Assembly (NCBI GenBank): GCA_027323595.1
Contig: DAHWBL010000491.1
Coordinates: 1 to 12,560 of the forward strand
Length of the DNA stretch: 12,560 bases
Direction: 5' to 3'
Source of the DNA: Acetobacteraceae bacterium
Lineage (GTDB): Bacteria; Pseudomonadota; Alphaproteobacteria; Acetobacterales; Acetobacteraceae
The translations under genes and the position numbers were made by a program. The notes beneath the pieces were generated by a model, which worked only from the letters and a program-made list of their open reading frames with translations, was not told where the DNA came from and did not search any database. Positions 1-6,797 of the stretch are shown piece after piece (position 1 is the first letter of the stretch; each line of letters opens with the position of its first letter).

Positions 1-1
1 G

Positions 2-349
2 ACGCTGGAGCGGGTGTGCGGTGAGATTGGCTATCCGCAAACGATCCGGGTTGACCAGGGCTCCGAGTTCATCAGCCGAGACCTCGATCTGTGGGCCTAT
101 GCGCATGGGGTGACACTGGACTTCTCCCGGCCCGGCAAACCCACGGATAACGCGTTCATTGAAGCCTTCAATGGCCGCTTCCGAGCGGAGTGCCTGAACG
201 CCCACTGGTTCATGACCCTTGCCGACGCGGGGGAAAAGTTGGAGGCTTGGCGCAGAGACGACAACGAGGTTCGCCCGCATGGGGCGATCGGCAATAAGGT
301 GCCAATCTCGCTGCAAATTCCCGGTGGCGCACCCAGCCCGTCACCGTGA
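2..349 (+). CDS. IS3-family transposase OrfB, C-terminal fragment (5' end outside window)
   Basis: DDE-type integrase-core transposase that would cut and join the ends of its own IS element. The open frame runs in from the left edge; an apparent GTG start at 14 is internal to the family, so the gene continues upstream. Two of the three catalytic acidic residues are visible: Asp in VDQGSEF, and Glu in NAFIEAFNGRFRAECLN exactly 35 residues later, as in the IS3 D-D(35)E pattern. The closing region with WRRDDNEVRPHGAIG is also typical (usually YN.RPH.ALG). The first catalytic Asp and OrfA would lie to the left. The visible part shows no stop or frameshift, so the element may be intact. Confidence 0.93.
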   Translation, partial: TLERVCGEIGYPQTIRVDQGSEFISRDLDLWAYAHGVTLDFSRPGKPTDNAFIEAFNGRFRAECLNAHWFMTLADAGEKLEAWRRDDNEVRPHGAIGNKVPISLQIPGGAPSPSP

Positions 350-381
350 AATCAGGCCGGAAACTCTACCCTCCGGCGATC

Positions 382-401
382 CAATGTTTGGGGGCAGATC
401 A
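382..401. repeat. Probable right terminal inverted repeat of the IS3-family element
   Basis: The last bases of the element read GGGGGCAGATCA, ending in CA, as expected for an IS3-family right end. Its partner (beginning TGATCTGCCCCC or close to it) should lie about 1.2 kb to the left, outside the window, so pairing cannot be tested here. The bases after 401 (GTCG) would be one copy of the short target duplication if the boundary is right. Confidence 0.6.
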
Positions 402-412
402 GTCGATTCGGC

Positions 413-1351
413 TCACTTCGTTGTGTCTAACGCGGCGGGCGCGTGTTCGCGATGGACGATCGTGGAAGGTGCGCCGGCGACTTCTTTAACGAGGTCGAAA
501 TTGAACTTGATCCGGGAAAATGGCGCGTTGAGGCCGGCCTTGTGAATTTCGGCGGCATCGCCAAACCTTTCCACGACCGGAATCAGATCGTCACGTGTCC
601 CGAACGCAAAATCGTCGTGCAGGTACTTGTCGCCGTCGATGTTGATTTGCGTGGTGAGCTTCCGATAGCCGGGCGCTTCGACGAAGAAGTGGACGTGCGC
701 TGGACGCATCGCATGGCGCCCCATGCTGTGCATCAGTCCCTCGGAACTGCTGCCTGGGGGGCAACCGTAGCCGCTGGGCATGATTGTTCTGAATCGATAA
801 CGACCTTCGGCATCCGTCTCGATCTTGCGACGCAAGTTAAACGGCGATTGCGGCGGCCCGAAGAAGGAATAGTTGCCCATCCTGTCGGCGTGCCAGACCT
901 CGATGGTGGCATGAGGCACGGCGGCGCCGCTGAGATCGCAAACCTGGCCCTCCATGAACAGCACTTCGCCATCATCGGTACCGTCGTCCAGCCGCGCCTC
1001 GTACTTGCTGACCGGCGCGCCCGCCACGTAAAGCGGACCTTCGATGGCGCGCGGCGTGCCTCCAGCGAGGCCGGCGAGACGCTCGGCTTCGTCAAGGCGC
1101 ATATCCAGAAAGCGCTCAAGACCGATGCCGGGCACAATCAACCCGTATTCCGGTGCCGCCTTCGTCAGGTAGGCTACGGCCGCCCAGACTTCATCCATCG
1201 AAATGTCGAGATCATCGATGGCGACAAACAGATCGTTGAGCAGCCGGGCCATGACGGTTTTCAGGCGCGGATTGCCCCCGGGCAAATCAAGGCCGGCCGC
1301 CGTGTCGGCGAGTTGGCGGATTTCGTCCTTGGAAATGAGATTGGCTGGCAT
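413..1351 (-). CDS. catA: Catechol 1,2-dioxygenase (intradiol ring cleavage)
   Basis: Non-heme Fe(III) enzyme that opens catechol between its hydroxyls to give cis,cis-muconate, in the cytoplasm. The 312-aa product has the family length, with an N-terminal helical dioxygenase domain (about 1-100) and a beta-sandwich catalytic domain. Landmarks are GGTPRAIEGPLYVAGAP (98-113) and four iron ligands: Tyr161 (GNYSFFG), Tyr195 (PSGYGCPP), His219 and His221 (RPAHVHFF). The stretch LTTQINIDGDKYLHDDFAFG also matches CatA. These features favour catechol over hydroxyquinol or chlorocatechol enzymes, although substrate range cannot be read from sequence. A strong GGAGGAAA ribosome site (1357-1364) precedes the ATG. 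It is the last gene of catB-catC-catA, 36 bp after catC. Its stop lies 11 bp from the IS right end, and the C-terminus looks complete. Confidence 0.95.
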   Translation of the reverse strand: MPANLISKDEIRQLADTAAGLDLPGGNPRLKTVMARLLNDLFVAIDDLDISMDEVWAAVAYLTKAAPEYGLIVPGIGLERFLDMRLDEAERLAGLAGGTPRAIEGPLYVAGAPVSKYEARLDDGTDDGEVLFMEGQVCDLSGAAVPHATIEVWHADRMGNYSFFGPPQSPFNLRRKIETDAEGRYRFRTIMPSGYGCPPGSSSEGLMHSMGRHAMRPAHVHFFVEAPGYRKLTTQINIDGDKYLHDDFAFGTRDDLIPVVERFGDAAEIHKAGLNAPFSRIKFNFDLVKEVAGAPSTIVHREHAPAALDTTK

Positions 1352-1387
1352 CGGGATTTCCTCCGGTTGGCTTTCTTTGTGTGGCTT

Positions 1388-1678
1388 TCAGGTATCGTCG
1401 TCACGAATGGACGATGGATGTCGGCACAGCGCGCTCACCGAGATATCCATGAACGGAAACAGCGGCAGGGTGGACAAAATGTCGTGCAGTTCGTCAGCTC
1501 CGCTCACGTCGAAGATGCTGACGTTCGAATAGTGCCCGGCGACTCGCCAGAGGTGACGCCATTTTCCCTGACGTTGCAATTCCTGAGCGCGTTCGCGCTC
1601 GATTTTTTTGAGCGCATCCGCCTTGTCGGGTGGCATATCGTGGGGCAGGCGCACGTCCATCCGAACATGGAAGAGCAT
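1388..1678 (-). CDS. catC: Muconolactone delta-isomerase
   Basis: Small cytoplasmic isomerase that converts muconolactone to 3-oxoadipate enol-lactone, the third step of the catechol ortho pathway. The 96-aa product has the standard length and hallmark segments: MLFHVRM at the start, KWRHLWRVAGHY (39-50), LPLFPFMDI (71-79) and LCRHPSSI (84-91). The family forms a homodecamer of ferredoxin-like subunits. A GTG at 1684 in frame would add two residues. The ATG at 1678 is preferred because it gives the family's MLFHV start and sits about 7 bp from a GGGGG tract (1686-1690), whereas the GTG would be nearly on top of it. The catB stop ends 2 bp before this ATG, which suggests translational coupling. 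Confidence 0.95.
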   Translation of the reverse strand: MLFHVRMDVRLPHDMPPDKADALKKIERERAQELQRQGKWRHLWRVAGHYSNVSIFDVSGADELHDILSTLPLFPFMDISVSALCRHPSSIRDDDT

Positions 1679-1680
1679 GG

Positions 1681-2853
1681 TCACGCCCCCGCTTTCAATG
1701 TGGAGGTCGCGCGCATCGGGTGATCGTCGCGGTCACGGCGGAATCGATTCAGCTTTGCTTCGTCGAGTTCGATCCCCAGACCAGGCCCGGTCGGAATCGC
1801 GAGGCTGAACTCGGCGTAGTCGAGCGGTTTGACCAGAAGCTCCTCGGTCAGCAACAGGGGGCCGAACAGTTCGGTCCCCCATTCCAGATGAGGGAAGGTC
1901 GCGAACAGATGTGCCGAGGCGACACTGCCGATCGCGCCTTCAAGCATGGTGCCGCCATACAGGCCGATGCCGGCGGCATCGGCGATCGTGGCCACGCGAC
2001 CGCCCGCGAACAGGCCGCCCGATTGCGAGATTTTCACCGCGAACACGTCAGCCGCGGCATGGCTTGCATAGTCGAAGGCGGTCTGGGGTCCGTACAGCGC
2101 CTCGTCCGCCATGATGGGCATTGTGCTGTTCGCCGCCAGTCGCGCCATGCCGCTCCGATTGGCCTGCGCGATCGGCTGCTCCACGAGGTCGACGCCGGCG
2201 GTTTGCAGTTCCGCGATCGCCCGTGCGGCGACGGCCTCGCTCCAGGCTTGATTGACATCGACCCTGACGCTGGCCCGATCGCCGAGCGCGCGCTTGATCG
2301 CCGCCACATGCGCGATATCGGCGCCGACTTCATTGCGCCCGATCTTGAGCTTGAAGATATTATGCCGACGCCGTGACAGCATTTCCTCTGCCTCGGCGAT
2401 GTCGCGCGCGGTGTCGCCGCTGGCCAACGTCCACGCGACCGGCAGCCGATCGCGAACACGACCGCCCAGCAACTCGGCAACCGACAATCCCCTGCGCTTG
2501 CCAAGGGCGTCGAGCAGCGCCGTCTCAACCGCGCATTTGGCGAAGTGATTGTCTCGCACGGCCTTGCCGATCGTGGTCATCAGCATGGCAATTCTGTCTG
2601 GATCACCGTTCAGCAGGTGCGGAGTGAAGTAGGTGTCGATCGCGAGCTTCATGCTCTCGGGGCTTTCAGCCCCATAGGCCAGCCCGCCGATGGTGGTACC
2701 TTCGCCAAGGCCCACGATGCCGTCCGACGCATGGATCCGCACCAGCATCAGGGTCTGGGCGTTCATCGTGGTCATCGCCAGCCGGTGCGGACGGATGGTC
2801 GGCAAATCAACCAAAAAGGTTTCGACCCGCTCGATGCGAGGAGGCTTGGCCAT
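1681..2853 (-). CDS. catB: Muconate cycloisomerase (enolase superfamily)
   Basis: Mn-dependent lactonising enzyme that cyclises cis,cis-muconate to muconolactone. Counting from the ATG at 2853 it has 390 aa, slightly longer than the classic 370-375 because of a C-terminal tail. The enolase-superfamily catalytic set is complete: Lys168 and Lys170 (FKLKIG), metal ligands Asp199 (RVDVNQ), Glu225 (VEQP) and Asp250 (MADE), and Lys274 (AVKIS). These positions are one residue off those recalled for the Pseudomonas putida enzyme. The open frame reaches a TTG at 2883 (ten more residues). The ATG is preferred because MAKPPRIERVE matches the family N-terminus and an AGGGATGAG tract lies upstream. It is the first gene of catBCA, divergent from catR. 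Confidence 0.94.
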   Translation of the reverse strand: MAKPPRIERVETFLVDLPTIRPHRLAMTTMNAQTLMLVRIHASDGIVGLGEGTTIGGLAYGAESPESMKLAIDTYFTPHLLNGDPDRIAMLMTTIGKAVRDNHFAKCAVETALLDALGKRRGLSVAELLGGRVRDRLPVAWTLASGDTARDIAEAEEMLSRRRHNIFKLKIGRNEVGADIAHVAAIKRALGDRASVRVDVNQAWSEAVAARAIAELQTAGVDLVEQPIAQANRSGMARLAANSTMPIMADEALYGPQTAFDYASHAAADVFAVKISQSGGLFAGGRVATIADAAGIGLYGGTMLEGAIGSVASAHLFATFPHLEWGTELFGPLLLTEELLVKPLDYAEFSLAIPTGPGLGIELDEAKLNRFRRDRDDHPMRATSTLKAGA

Positions 2854-2933
2854 AGGCGACGTCTCATCCCTGAAATCGGGCAAAACCTAACGGAATGACG
2901 GGCTGGCGAATAACATCAATTGGGTCTATTTTC

Positions 2934-2948
2934 ATGCTCTAAAGGTAT
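2934..2948. promoter_or_regulatory. Putative CatR operator in the catB-catR divergent gap
   Basis: The sequence reads ATGC-N7-GTAT, one mismatch from the ATAC-N7-GTAT site known for the CatM/BenM regulators. It includes a LysR-type T-N11-A pair (T2935 and A2947). The site ends 5 bp before the catR ATG and overlaps its AAAGG ribosome site (2941-2945), which would suit autorepression. It is also about 80 bp from the catB ATG, a reasonable distance for an activator site. A second, weaker dyad, ATA...CAATTG...TAT, covers 2910-2929 and could be the activation half-site. Only motif matching supports this. Confidence 0.5.
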
Positions 2949-2953
2949 GGATT

Positions 2954-3859
2954 ATGAATCTCCAACGTATCCGATATTTCGCGATGGTGGTGGCCGAGGG
3001 GAGTTTCAGCCGCGCGGCGGAGAAGCTGCATATGTCGCAGCCTCCGCTCAGCCGTCAGATCCAGCAACTGGAAGACGAAATCGGAGCACAGTTGCTGCAT
3101 CGCGGGCGACCGCTGACCCTGACGGAGGCGGGGCGCTATTTCTACGAACAGACCAGGCAAATATTGACCCGCATGGAAGACATTCGCTCGATGACCCGCA
3201 AGATCGCGCGTGGCAGCATCAGGCAATTCAACATCGGTTTCGTCGCCTCCACTTTATATGACTCGCTGCCTGAATTGATCCGACGCTTTCGTCTGGTCGC
3301 CAGCGAGATTGAGGTGGCCCTTCTGGAAATGACGACGCTTGAACAGATGGCCGCGCTCAAGGATGGCCGCATCGATGTTGGTTTCGGCCGACTGCGCTTC
3401 GACGATCCGGCGATCACGAGGGTCGTCATGCGAGAAGAACCCATCGTCGTCGCCCTGCCTCAAGGCCACCCATCGGCGGGACGGTCCGCTGCGCTGACCC
3501 TTCGTGAACTCATCCACGAACAGCTGATCATCTACCCGAGCGCCCCGCGGCCGAGTTATGCGGACCAGGTTCTTGCCTTTTATCGCGACAACGGCATGGA
3601 GCCGCAGGTCGCGTTCGAGGTGCGCGAATTGCAAACGGCACTGGGATTGGTCGCCGCGGCGGCGGGAATCTGTCTCGTGCCGCAATCGGTCCGAAAATTG
3701 GCGCGTGGGGACATCGTTTTCGTCGACATGAACGAGCCCAGGCTGACCAGTCCCGTCATCATGAGTTTTCGAACCAACGATGCATCCGTGCCGCTCGCCA
3801 ACATCCGTTCACTGGTAAGCGAATTCGACAATTGGACGGCGCTCCCCGTGCCCGAATAA
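2954..3859 (+). CDS. catR: LysR-family regulator of the catechol branch (CatR/CatM/BenM type)
   Basis: Transcription factor that typically activates catBCA when cis,cis-muconate binds and represses its own gene. The 301-aa product has an N-terminal winged helix-turn-helix (FSRAAEKLHMSQPPLSRQIQQLE, 18-40), a linker helix to about 88, then a periplasmic-binding-like effector domain. GFVAST (95-100) and EMTT (125-128) place Val97, Ser99 and Thr128 where muconate contacts are recalled in BenM. GRIDVGFGRL and YPSAPRP are also shared with BenM and CatM. Arg160, linked to benzoate sensing in BenM, is present, but position 293 is Asn rather than Tyr, so a benzoate response is doubtful. AAAGG at 2941-2945 precedes the ATG by 8 bp. 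It is divergent from catB and convergent with the next gene. Confidence 0.9.
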   Translation: MNLQRIRYFAMVVAEGSFSRAAEKLHMSQPPLSRQIQQLEDEIGAQLLHRGRPLTLTEAGRYFYEQTRQILTRMEDIRSMTRKIARGSIRQFNIGFVASTLYDSLPELIRRFRLVASEIEVALLEMTTLEQMAALKDGRIDVGFGRLRFDDPAITRVVMREEPIVVALPQGHPSAGRSAALTLRELIHEQLIIYPSAPRPSYADQVLAFYRDNGMEPQVAFEVRELQTALGLVAAAAGICLVPQSVRKLARGDIVFVDMNEPRLTSPVIMSFRTNDASVPLANIRSLVSEFDNWTALPVPE

Positions 3860-3920
3860 CGACATATCAGGTTGAACACTCAGGGTTGCCGCGCGCCATG
3901 CACGACATCGACGATCGCCC

Positions 3921-4895
3921 TCACAGCTTTGGCGGCTTCACCAGCCCCATCCGGTGGAGTGACTGGGCGAACGCCGACAGCCGTTCTTCGCGATAGGCGT
4001 CAAGGTCCACACCTTCGTAATCGAGGAAGCCCTTGCCGGTTTTCATGCCGATCCGGCCTTCGTGCATGTTGCGTTCGATGATCGAGGGTGAGCTGTAGCG
4101 CGTGTCGCCCAACGCCTCGGTCAGATATTTCGACGTGTGGTACAGGATATCCCCGCCGCCCCAGTCGATGAACTCCAGCATCCCGAGCACCGCGAAGCGG
4201 AAGCCGAAGCCGTACTTCACCGCCTTCTCGACATCCTCGACACTCGCCACACCATCTTCGACGATGCGCGCGGCCTCGTTCATCACGATTCCCTGCATTC
4301 GCGGCACGATGTAGCCAGGCGTGGCCGCGCAGATCACCGGCACCTTGCCGACACCGTCGAGCAGCGCCTTCAGCCGTGCGGTGGTCGACGGCGCGGTCAG
4401 CCGGCCTGGCGAGAGTTCCACCAGCGGCACCAGAAATGCCGGGTTGAGCCAATGCGCATTGAGGAATCGCCCTGGGTGCTCCACGGCATCGGCCATGTCA
4501 TCGACGAGAATGCTTGATGTCGTCGAGGCGATGATCGGCTCTGGTCCGGCAAGGCGGGACACCTCGGCCAGCGCTGTGCGTTTGAGCGCGAGGATCTCCG
4601 GCAGCCCCTCCATGATCAGGCCCGCGGCGGCGAACACCGGACCGGCCTGCCCGTGCGGCGCGACGCTCACCCGTGTGGCGATGATCGGCGCGTCCTGTTC
4701 GCGCAGCAGACCGATGCGCACCAAAATGCCGAGGGTGGAGCGCACTTCGTCCATTGCCTCGGCCGCCACCTTTTGGAACTCCTGGGGTGTGCGCGGCTTG
4801 AAATCGACCATCGTCACGTCGTGGCCGGCGAAGGCGAACACCACGGCGATGCCGCGCCCCATGCGCCCGGCGCCCAGGGTGGCGATCTTCATCAT
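3921..4895 (-). CDS. 3-hydroxyacyl-CoA dehydrogenase-family NAD-dependent oxidoreductase
   Basis: A 324-aa, two-domain protein of the HAD/3-hydroxybutyryl-CoA dehydrogenase family, expected to oxidise a 3-hydroxy acyl or acid substrate with NAD. The N-terminal Rossmann fold shows GAGRMGRG (8-15), with Asp31 after beta-2, which favours NAD. Catalytic-type residues Ser127, His148 (NAHWLNP instead of the common HFFNP) and Glu160 (VPLVEL) keep the His-Glu spacing of 12. The family Asn expected 50 residues after the His is Pro198 (GYIVPRMQG). The C-terminal domain ends with GRIGMKTGKGFLDYE, typical of the family. ATG 4895 overlaps the upstream dehydrogenase stop by 4 bp (ATGA), and GGAAGG lies 9 bp before it. 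Carnitine or gulonate dehydrogenase-like roles are possible; the substrate is unknown. Confidence 0.85.
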   Translation of the reverse strand: MMKIATLGAGRMGRGIAVVFAFAGHDVTMVDFKPRTPQEFQKVAAEAMDEVRSTLGILVRIGLLREQDAPIIATRVSVAPHGQAGPVFAAAGLIMEGLPEILALKRTALAEVSRLAGPEPIIASTTSSILVDDMADAVEHPGRFLNAHWLNPAFLVPLVELSPGRLTAPSTTARLKALLDGVGKVPVICAATPGYIVPRMQGIVMNEAARIVEDGVASVEDVEKAVKYGFGFRFAVLGMLEFIDWGGGDILYHTSKYLTEALGDTRYSSPSIIERNMHEGRIGMKTGKGFLDYEGVDLDAYREERLSAFAQSLHRMGLVKPPKL

Positions 4896-5989
4896 GGGCT
4901 GAAGCCTTCCACCAGCAGACCTTGCAGTGCGGCGATATCGAGCCGGCCGAGGCCGAGCGAGGGCAGGCCGCGGCCGGTGGTTTTGAAATCCTCACCGACG
5001 ATCGCCGAGCCGATCGCCAGGAAGCCGCGCACCAGCGGCGCAGGGGCGTCGATCAAACTGGCGACGGAGTCGAGCAACGACAATCCCATCCGCGTGTCCT
5101 CCAGCATGTAGCGGTGGTGCATGAGATCGATCCGTTCGCGCCAATCTCCTGAGTCCGTCAGCGTGTCGTGCGCCGCACGGCCATACATCCACAGATCACC
5201 TTCATGCGCATAATGATCAGCCAACGGGAAATGCGGCGCGCCGTAGCCTAGCCGTTCACGCAGCTCGATCCGCTCGCGATCGAGCTGGTCTGTCACACGC
5301 CGGATCGACGGCTGTGTGCCCTCCTTGTGGATGTCCCATGCGTCGAAATGCTCGATTGGACCAGCGTTCATCATGATCAACGGCGGATGGATGATCGGGC
5401 CCGCGTTCATCAGCGCGCCTGACAGCGCATCGCCGCACGGTTCGATCACGCCGGGGAATGCCTGGCTGATCACCGCCAGCGCATGAGCGGCGCGGCGTTG
5501 CGGAAACACACCGGTTGGAAGGCGAGCGCCGCGGCCGGAAATACGCACGCTGTAGGGGCCCTGCTTGCGGGCAAGCCAGGGCAGGGTACCGGTCTCGGCC
5601 ACGGCGATCTCGGCATGGTTGCCGACGTCCCAGGCGGCCTTGGCGATCACGTAGGACCCGAAGGTGCCGGGCGGCAGGTACACGACCTGGCCATCGCGCA
5701 GATGCGGCGCCAGCAGTGATCCGATATCGGCCTGCGCGAACGCCGGCGCCGGGCAGAGGATCAAATCCACCCCGTGCACGGCTTCGGCGATCGATGCGCT
5801 CACGCGGGACAGACGCGCCACGCGCGAACCGTGCTGGCCATCGATGACGGTGATCGTGCCGCCATGATCGAGATGCGCCTGCACCGTGGCACCGTCGCGG
5901 CGCCACAGGCTGACCTCGTGACCCGCCAGGGTCAGATCACCGGCCGCGGCGAATGAGCCGTTGCCGCCCCCCAGAACGGCTATGCGCAT
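4892..5989 (-). CDS. Octopine/nopaline dehydrogenase-family (opine-type) oxidoreductase
   Basis: A 365-aa NAD(P)-dependent enzyme. The family interconverts N-(carboxyalkyl) amino acids (opines) with an amino acid plus a 2-oxo acid. The N-terminal Rossmann domain begins MRIAVLGGGNGSFA (GxGxxxA type) and has the LILCPAPAF strand-loop. The C-terminal helical domain holds LMNAGPIIHPPLIMMNAGPIE (split over 193-213); its His201 aligns with the catalytic His recalled for opine dehydrogenases. YMLEDTRMGLSLL (294-306) fits the conserved ED..xGL segment. The frame reaches an ATG at 6040, but the extra 17 residues are low complexity and no ribosome site precedes them; ATG 5989 gives the family start, though its own ribosome site is also weak. 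It overlaps the downstream dehydrogenase by ATGA. Beside a transporter, a catabolic role (opine oxidation) is more likely than synthesis. Confidence 0.85.
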   Translation of the reverse strand: MRIAVLGGGNGSFAAAGDLTLAGHEVSLWRRDGATVQAHLDHGGTITVIDGQHGSRVARLSRVSASIAEAVHGVDLILCPAPAFAQADIGSLLAPHLRDGQVVYLPPGTFGSYVIAKAAWDVGNHAEIAVAETGTLPWLARKQGPYSVRISGRGARLPTGVFPQRRAAHALAVISQAFPGVIEPCGDALSGALMNAGPIIHPPLIMMNAGPIEHFDAWDIHKEGTQPSIRRVTDQLDRERIELRERLGYGAPHFPLADHYAHEGDLWMYGRAAHDTLTDSGDWRERIDLMHHRYMLEDTRMGLSLLDSVASLIDAPAPLVRGFLAIGSAIVGEDFKTTGRGLPSLGLGRLDIAALQGLLVEGFSP

Positions 5990-6083
5990 CGTGGGGCCGC
6001 TTGGTGCATGGTGTTTGTCATCAGTGTCATCCCTGTGCATGGGTTGGCGGTGTTGTTTGCGATGGGCCGGTGCCCCGGTGCCC

Positions 6084-6797
6084 TCAGTGGGAACCCAGAT
6101 AGGCGCTGATCAGGCGTGGATCGTTAATCAGGCTTTCGGCCGGACCGGATTGCACCACCTCGCCGGTCTCCAGCACGTAGCCGACATCGGCGGTCTCCAG
6201 GGCGGCGCGGGCATTTTGCTCAACCAGCAGGATCGACACGCCGAGTTCGCGCAACGAGGCGATGGTGGTGAATATCTCGCGAACGATCAGCGGTGCGAGA
6301 CCGAGGCTAGGTTCATCGAGGATCAGCAGTTTCGGTTTCGCCATCAGCGCGCGGCCCAGTGCGAGCATCTGCCGCTCCCCACCAGACAAGGTTCCGGCCG
6401 CCTGCGTGCTGCGCTCCCGCAGGCGGGGGAAGCGGCGGTAGACGTCGTGCATGTCGGCCTGCAGATCGTGGCGGTCGCGCCTGGAGTAGGCACCCAGGAT
6501 GAGATTGTCGCGCACCGACATTTCCGCGAACAGCTCACGGGTTTCAGGCACCAGGCACAGTCCGCGCTCGACCCGCCCTTCGACATCGAGGTCGGCGAGA
6601 TCGGTGCCTTCGAAGGTAATCCGGCCCCGCAACGGCAGCAGCCCCATGGTGGCCAGCATCAGCGTGGTTTTGACCGCGCCGTTTGGGCCAATCACGCTGA
6701 CGATCTGGCCGGGCTGCACCTCCAGCGATACGTCACGCACCGCATCAACCTTGCCGTAGGAGACGCTGACATTCTCGATCGTCAGCATCGCGCTCAT
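6084..6797 (-). CDS. livF: Branched-chain amino acid-type ABC transporter ATPase (LivF-like), altered Walker A
   Basis: Cytoplasmic ATPase of a HAAT-type (Liv) importer, pairing with the LivG domain of the upstream gene. The 237-aa length is normal. Seen in order are Walker A GPNGAVKTT (37-45), Q-loop region VPETRELF (83-90), signature LSGGERQ (137-143), Walker B LLILDEP (157-163) and the LivF-type switch VEQN (192-195). Walker A normally reads GPNGAGKTT. Here the glycine before the catalytic lysine is Val42, codon GTC on the minus strand (6672-6674), one base from GGC. That residue is almost invariant, so nucleotide binding may be impaired at this site unless the base is an error. The start overlaps the livMG stop by ATGA; an internal ATG at 6788 is a less likely start. 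The opine-type dehydrogenase follows after 94 bp. Confidence 0.92.
   Translation of the reverse strand: MSAMLTIENVSVSYGKVDAVRDVSLEVQPGQIVSVIGPNGAVKTTLMLATMGLLPLRGRITFEGTDLADLDVEGRVERGLCLVPETRELFAEMSVRDNLILGAYSRRDRHDLQADMHDVYRRFPRLRERSTQAAGTLSGGERQMLALGRALMAKPKLLILDEPSLGLAPLIVREIFTTIASLRELGVSILLVEQNARAALETADVGYVLETGEVVQSGPAESLINDPRLISAYLGSH

Larger units (their letters stand above)
1..401 (+). mobile_element. Right end of an IS3-family insertion sequence, cut by the window edge
   Basis: The segment holds the C-terminal part of an IS3-type transposase, then about 50 noncoding bases ending in GGGGGCAGATCA (390-401). Read inward on the minus strand this starts TGATCTGCCCCC. A TG/CA terminus with a C-rich tip is typical of IS3-family inverted repeats. 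The left end and any target duplication lie outside the window. The element stops 11 bp from the catA stop codon, so it entered just behind the cat operon. Family is confident; the exact boundary is inferred from the terminal motif alone. Confidence 0.85.

Noticed and set aside
443..1723. 426-aa open frame on the plus strand opposite catA and catC
   Set aside because: It lies wholly antisense to two clearly recognised enzymes, has no family motif, and arises from GC-rich codon bias on the other strand.
3860..3920. Bidirectional terminator between the convergent catR and HAD-like genes
   Set aside because: No stable hairpin with a T-run was found in these 61 bp.
6041..6083. Direct repeat GGCACCGG in the gap between livF and the opine-type dehydrogenase
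   Set aside because: Two 8-bp copies in GC-rich DNA are not significant, and no hairpin or promoter is evident.
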